Source of the DNA: Lachnospiraceae bacterium
Lineage (GTDB): Bacteria; Bacillota; Clostridia; Lachnospirales; Lachnospiraceae
Direction: 5' to 3'
DNA: 38,968 nucleotides
NCBI GenBank assembly: GCA_022766515.1
Contig: JALEPA010000246.1
Coordinates: 1 to 38,968 of the forward strand
The notes beneath the pieces are model-generated. The model did not search any database, was not told where the DNA came from, and worked only from the letters and a program-made list of their open reading frames with translations. The number at the start of each line of letters is the position of its first letter. Position 1 is the stretch's first letter. The translations under genes were made by a program, and so were the position numbers. Shown here in pieces: positions 37,216 to 38,968 of this stretch.

Positions 37216-38193
37216 ATGCAAAGGTCGACATTTGAAAAGAAACATCCCTGGGTGGTGTTTTGTTATGTTATGTCAGTGCTAGTGATCACGATGATCACCA
37301 TGCATCCCGTTATGATCGGGGTATCCTTTGTCGCTGCACTCATCTATTCCTTTTTTTTATGTGGTAAAAAAGTAGGGAAAATGATGTTTGCGGCTGCCCT
37401 GGGGATCGGATTTTTTTCTATGGTGATCCTGCCGTTGTTTCACCACAGCGGTGAGACTCCATTGTTTTACATTAATGACATGGCGGTGACAAAGGAATCG
37501 GTCATCTATGGTGGAGTGATGACTTTACTGCTGCTGGCGGTTTTGCTGTGGTTTTTGGTATGGAATGAATTGATGGGACAGGAAAAGTGGCTGTACTTGA
37601 TCGGAAGAGCGATGCCGTCTATCGCATTGATCGTGTCAATGGTACTGCGGCTTTTGCCATTGCTCAGACATCGATTACAGGATATTGCCGAGGCGCAGAA
37701 AGGTCTGCAGGCGCAGGAGCCGGTCAGTGAACGGGGCGGACGGTTACGACATTTTATTGGAAAGAAAGGCGTGAGTGGTCTGCATCAACTGTCGATCCTG
37801 ATCTCGTGGTCTTTGGAAGATTCGATGGAGACGGCAACTTCGATGGAAACGAGAGGGTATGGCATAAGGCGCAGAAGTTCGTTTCATTTGTATCAGTTTC
37901 ATCGCTCCGATGCCATATGGCTTGTGTATCTGTTGGCGGTGTCTGGCGAAGTCTTGGTGTTTGTGGCGAGAGGCGCAGTGTCAAGTGCTTATTTCCCTAT
38001 GATCGAATGGAAGTCGGGGACGGTGGAGACGCTTTTGTGCCAACTGGGATTTGCACTGCTCACCGTCACGCCATGTGCCTATGATATATTGCAAGCTGTA
38101 TGGGAGCGACACAGAAGAAATGCAGTTCGTGAGCAGGCGTATGAGCAGAAAGAACAGGCATATCTGGAACAGATGTATGGTGTACACAAATAA
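37216..38193 (+). CDS. ECF transporter transmembrane component EcfT (CbiQ-like)
   Basis: Polytopic; EAQKGLQAQE, LSILISWSLEDSMETATSMETRGYG matches the EcfT coupling-motif region. Confidence 0.88.
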   Translation: MQRSTFEKKHPWVVFCYVMSVLVITMITMHPVMIGVSFVAALIYSFFLCGKKVGKMMFAAALGIGFFSMVILPLFHHSGETPLFYINDMAVTKESVIYGGVMTLLLLAVLLWFLVWNELMGQEKWLYLIGRAMPSIALIVSMVLRLLPLLRHRLQDIAEAQKGLQAQEPVSERGGRLRHFIGKKGVSGLHQLSILISWSLEDSMETATSMETRGYGIRRRSSFHLYQFHRSDAIWLVYLLAVSGEVLVFVARGAVSSAYFPMIEWKSGTVETLLCQLGFALLTVTPCAYDILQAVWERHRRNAVREQAYEQKEQAYLEQMYGVHK

Positions 38194-38224
38194 GGACAGG
38201 GTTATTTGATCGTAAGGAGAGAGT

Positions 38225-38968
38225 ATGGCAGCATTATTAGAATTTGACGGCGTAAGTTTTTGTTATCCGCATAGTACGCATAAAGTGTTGCAGGAAGTTA
38301 GTTTTTCTGTGGAAGAAGGGGAGTTTGTTGTCCTCTGTGGGGCATCGGGTTGTGGCAAAACGACCTTACTGCGCCATATCTTGAAGAGCCAGATCCCGGT
38401 TGGCGTGGGGGAAGGAACGATGCGGTATCGGGGAGAGCCGATCGAGAAGATGGATGATGTCAAAGCGTGCACCTCGATCGCGTATGTAGGGCAGGACCCG
38501 GAAAATGGGATTGTCACAGAACGGGTATGGCAGGAACTTGCCTTTGGTTTGGAAAGTCTGGGTCTGCCTGCCGGAGAGATTCGCAGCCGTACAGGAGAAA
38601 TGGCGGAATATTTTGGAATCAGCCGTTTGTTTCGGAAGGAAACGGCACATTTGTCGGGTGGTCAGAAGCAGTTACTAAATTTGGCGGCAGCGATGGTGAT
38701 GCAGCCGGAACTTTTGGTGTTAGACGAGCCGACTTCACAGCTTGATCCGATCGGTGCAGAACGCTTTATCGATACTTTGCTCAAACTGCACCGAGATTTT
38801 GGGGTGACGATCTTCTTATGTGAACAGCGGTTGGAACAGGTACTTGCCTATGCGGATAAGGTGTTGGTGATGGAGCAGGGAAGTCTGCAAAGCTGTAAGC
38901 CGCGAGAGTGCGGCAAATATCTATATGATATGCAAAGTGCGGTATTTCCTGCAGTTCCGGTGGCAAAT
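38225..38968 (+). CDS. ECF transporter ATP-binding protein, truncated by window end
   Basis: My translation from ATG 38225 (not in the ORF track because no stop): MAALLEFDGVSFCYPHSTHKVLQEVSF; Walker A GASGCGKTT; signature LSGGQKQLLNLAAAMVMQPELLVLDEPTSQLDP. Confidence 0.95.
   Translation, partial: MAALLEFDGVSFCYPHSTHKVLQEVSFSVEEGEFVVLCGASGCGKTTLLRHILKSQIPVGVGEGTMRYRGEPIEKMDDVKACTSIAYVGQDPENGIVTERVWQELAFGLESLGLPAGEIRSRTGEMAEYFGISRLFRKETAHLSGGQKQLLNLAAAMVMQPELLVLDEPTSQLDPIGAERFIDTLLKLHRDFGVTIFLCEQRLEQVLAYADKVLVMEQGSLQSCKPRECGKYLYDMQSAVFPAVPVAN

Noticed and set aside
1-38968. Mobile elements, prophage, CRISPR arrays, toxin-antitoxin or defence systems
   Set aside because: No transposase, integrase, phage structural, Cas, restriction or TA-like proteins, and no regularly spaced direct repeats were recognised on either strand.
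1-38968. tRNA or rRNA genes
   Set aside because: Intergenic gaps are short and I saw no tRNA-like cloverleaf/GGTTCGAATCC-type motif or rRNA sequence.

Overview
The window reads as ordinary chromosomal sequence from a low/mid-GC anaerobic Firmicute, probably Lachnospiraceae-like (inferred from the Rnf operon type, gene content and codon usage). I see no phage, IS, CRISPR, tRNA or rRNA signature. In order, it contains: the 3' part of thrS; a MerR-HTH/SAM-methyltransferase fusion; dTDP-rhamnose genes rfbA-rfbB-rfbD without rfbC; an acyltransferase-3 protein; a complete rnfCDGEAB operon with its own promoter; a MATE transporter; a CDP-glycerol-type polymer module (TagF-like, IspD/TarI-like cytidylyltransferase, extended SDR); two tandem, divergent LeuD-LeuC hydro-lyase pairs in small-large order; a secreted 5'-nucleotidase-like protein; a surface glycopolymer operon (GT2-TagF fusion, AlgJ/AlgX-like, MBOAT, GtrA, GtrB-like GT2) converging on a DUF6056-like membrane protein; a polysaccharide pyruvyl transferase; an RlmI-like methyltransferase; and the start of an ECF transporter locus (DUF4430-like protein, EcfT, EcfA). 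The observations I rate highest are: (1) the two LeuDC pairs with SSREQAP small-subunit motifs and unusual large-subunit cysteine loops; (2) a 17-bp (with two G-U pairs) inverted repeat upstream of the first leuD, overlapping both a possible promoter and a mini-ORF ending in Leu-Leu-stop; (3) the IspD-like/SDR/TagF module, which may make a non-standard CDP-linked precursor; (4) the combined O-acetylation and Gtr-like surface polymer locus; (5) a Cys-rich, Ala/Lys-repeat tail on RnfE; (6) a promoter that runs directly into a terminator-like hairpin ahead of the MATE gene. All functional statements come from reading the sequence and recalling families; no searches were run.
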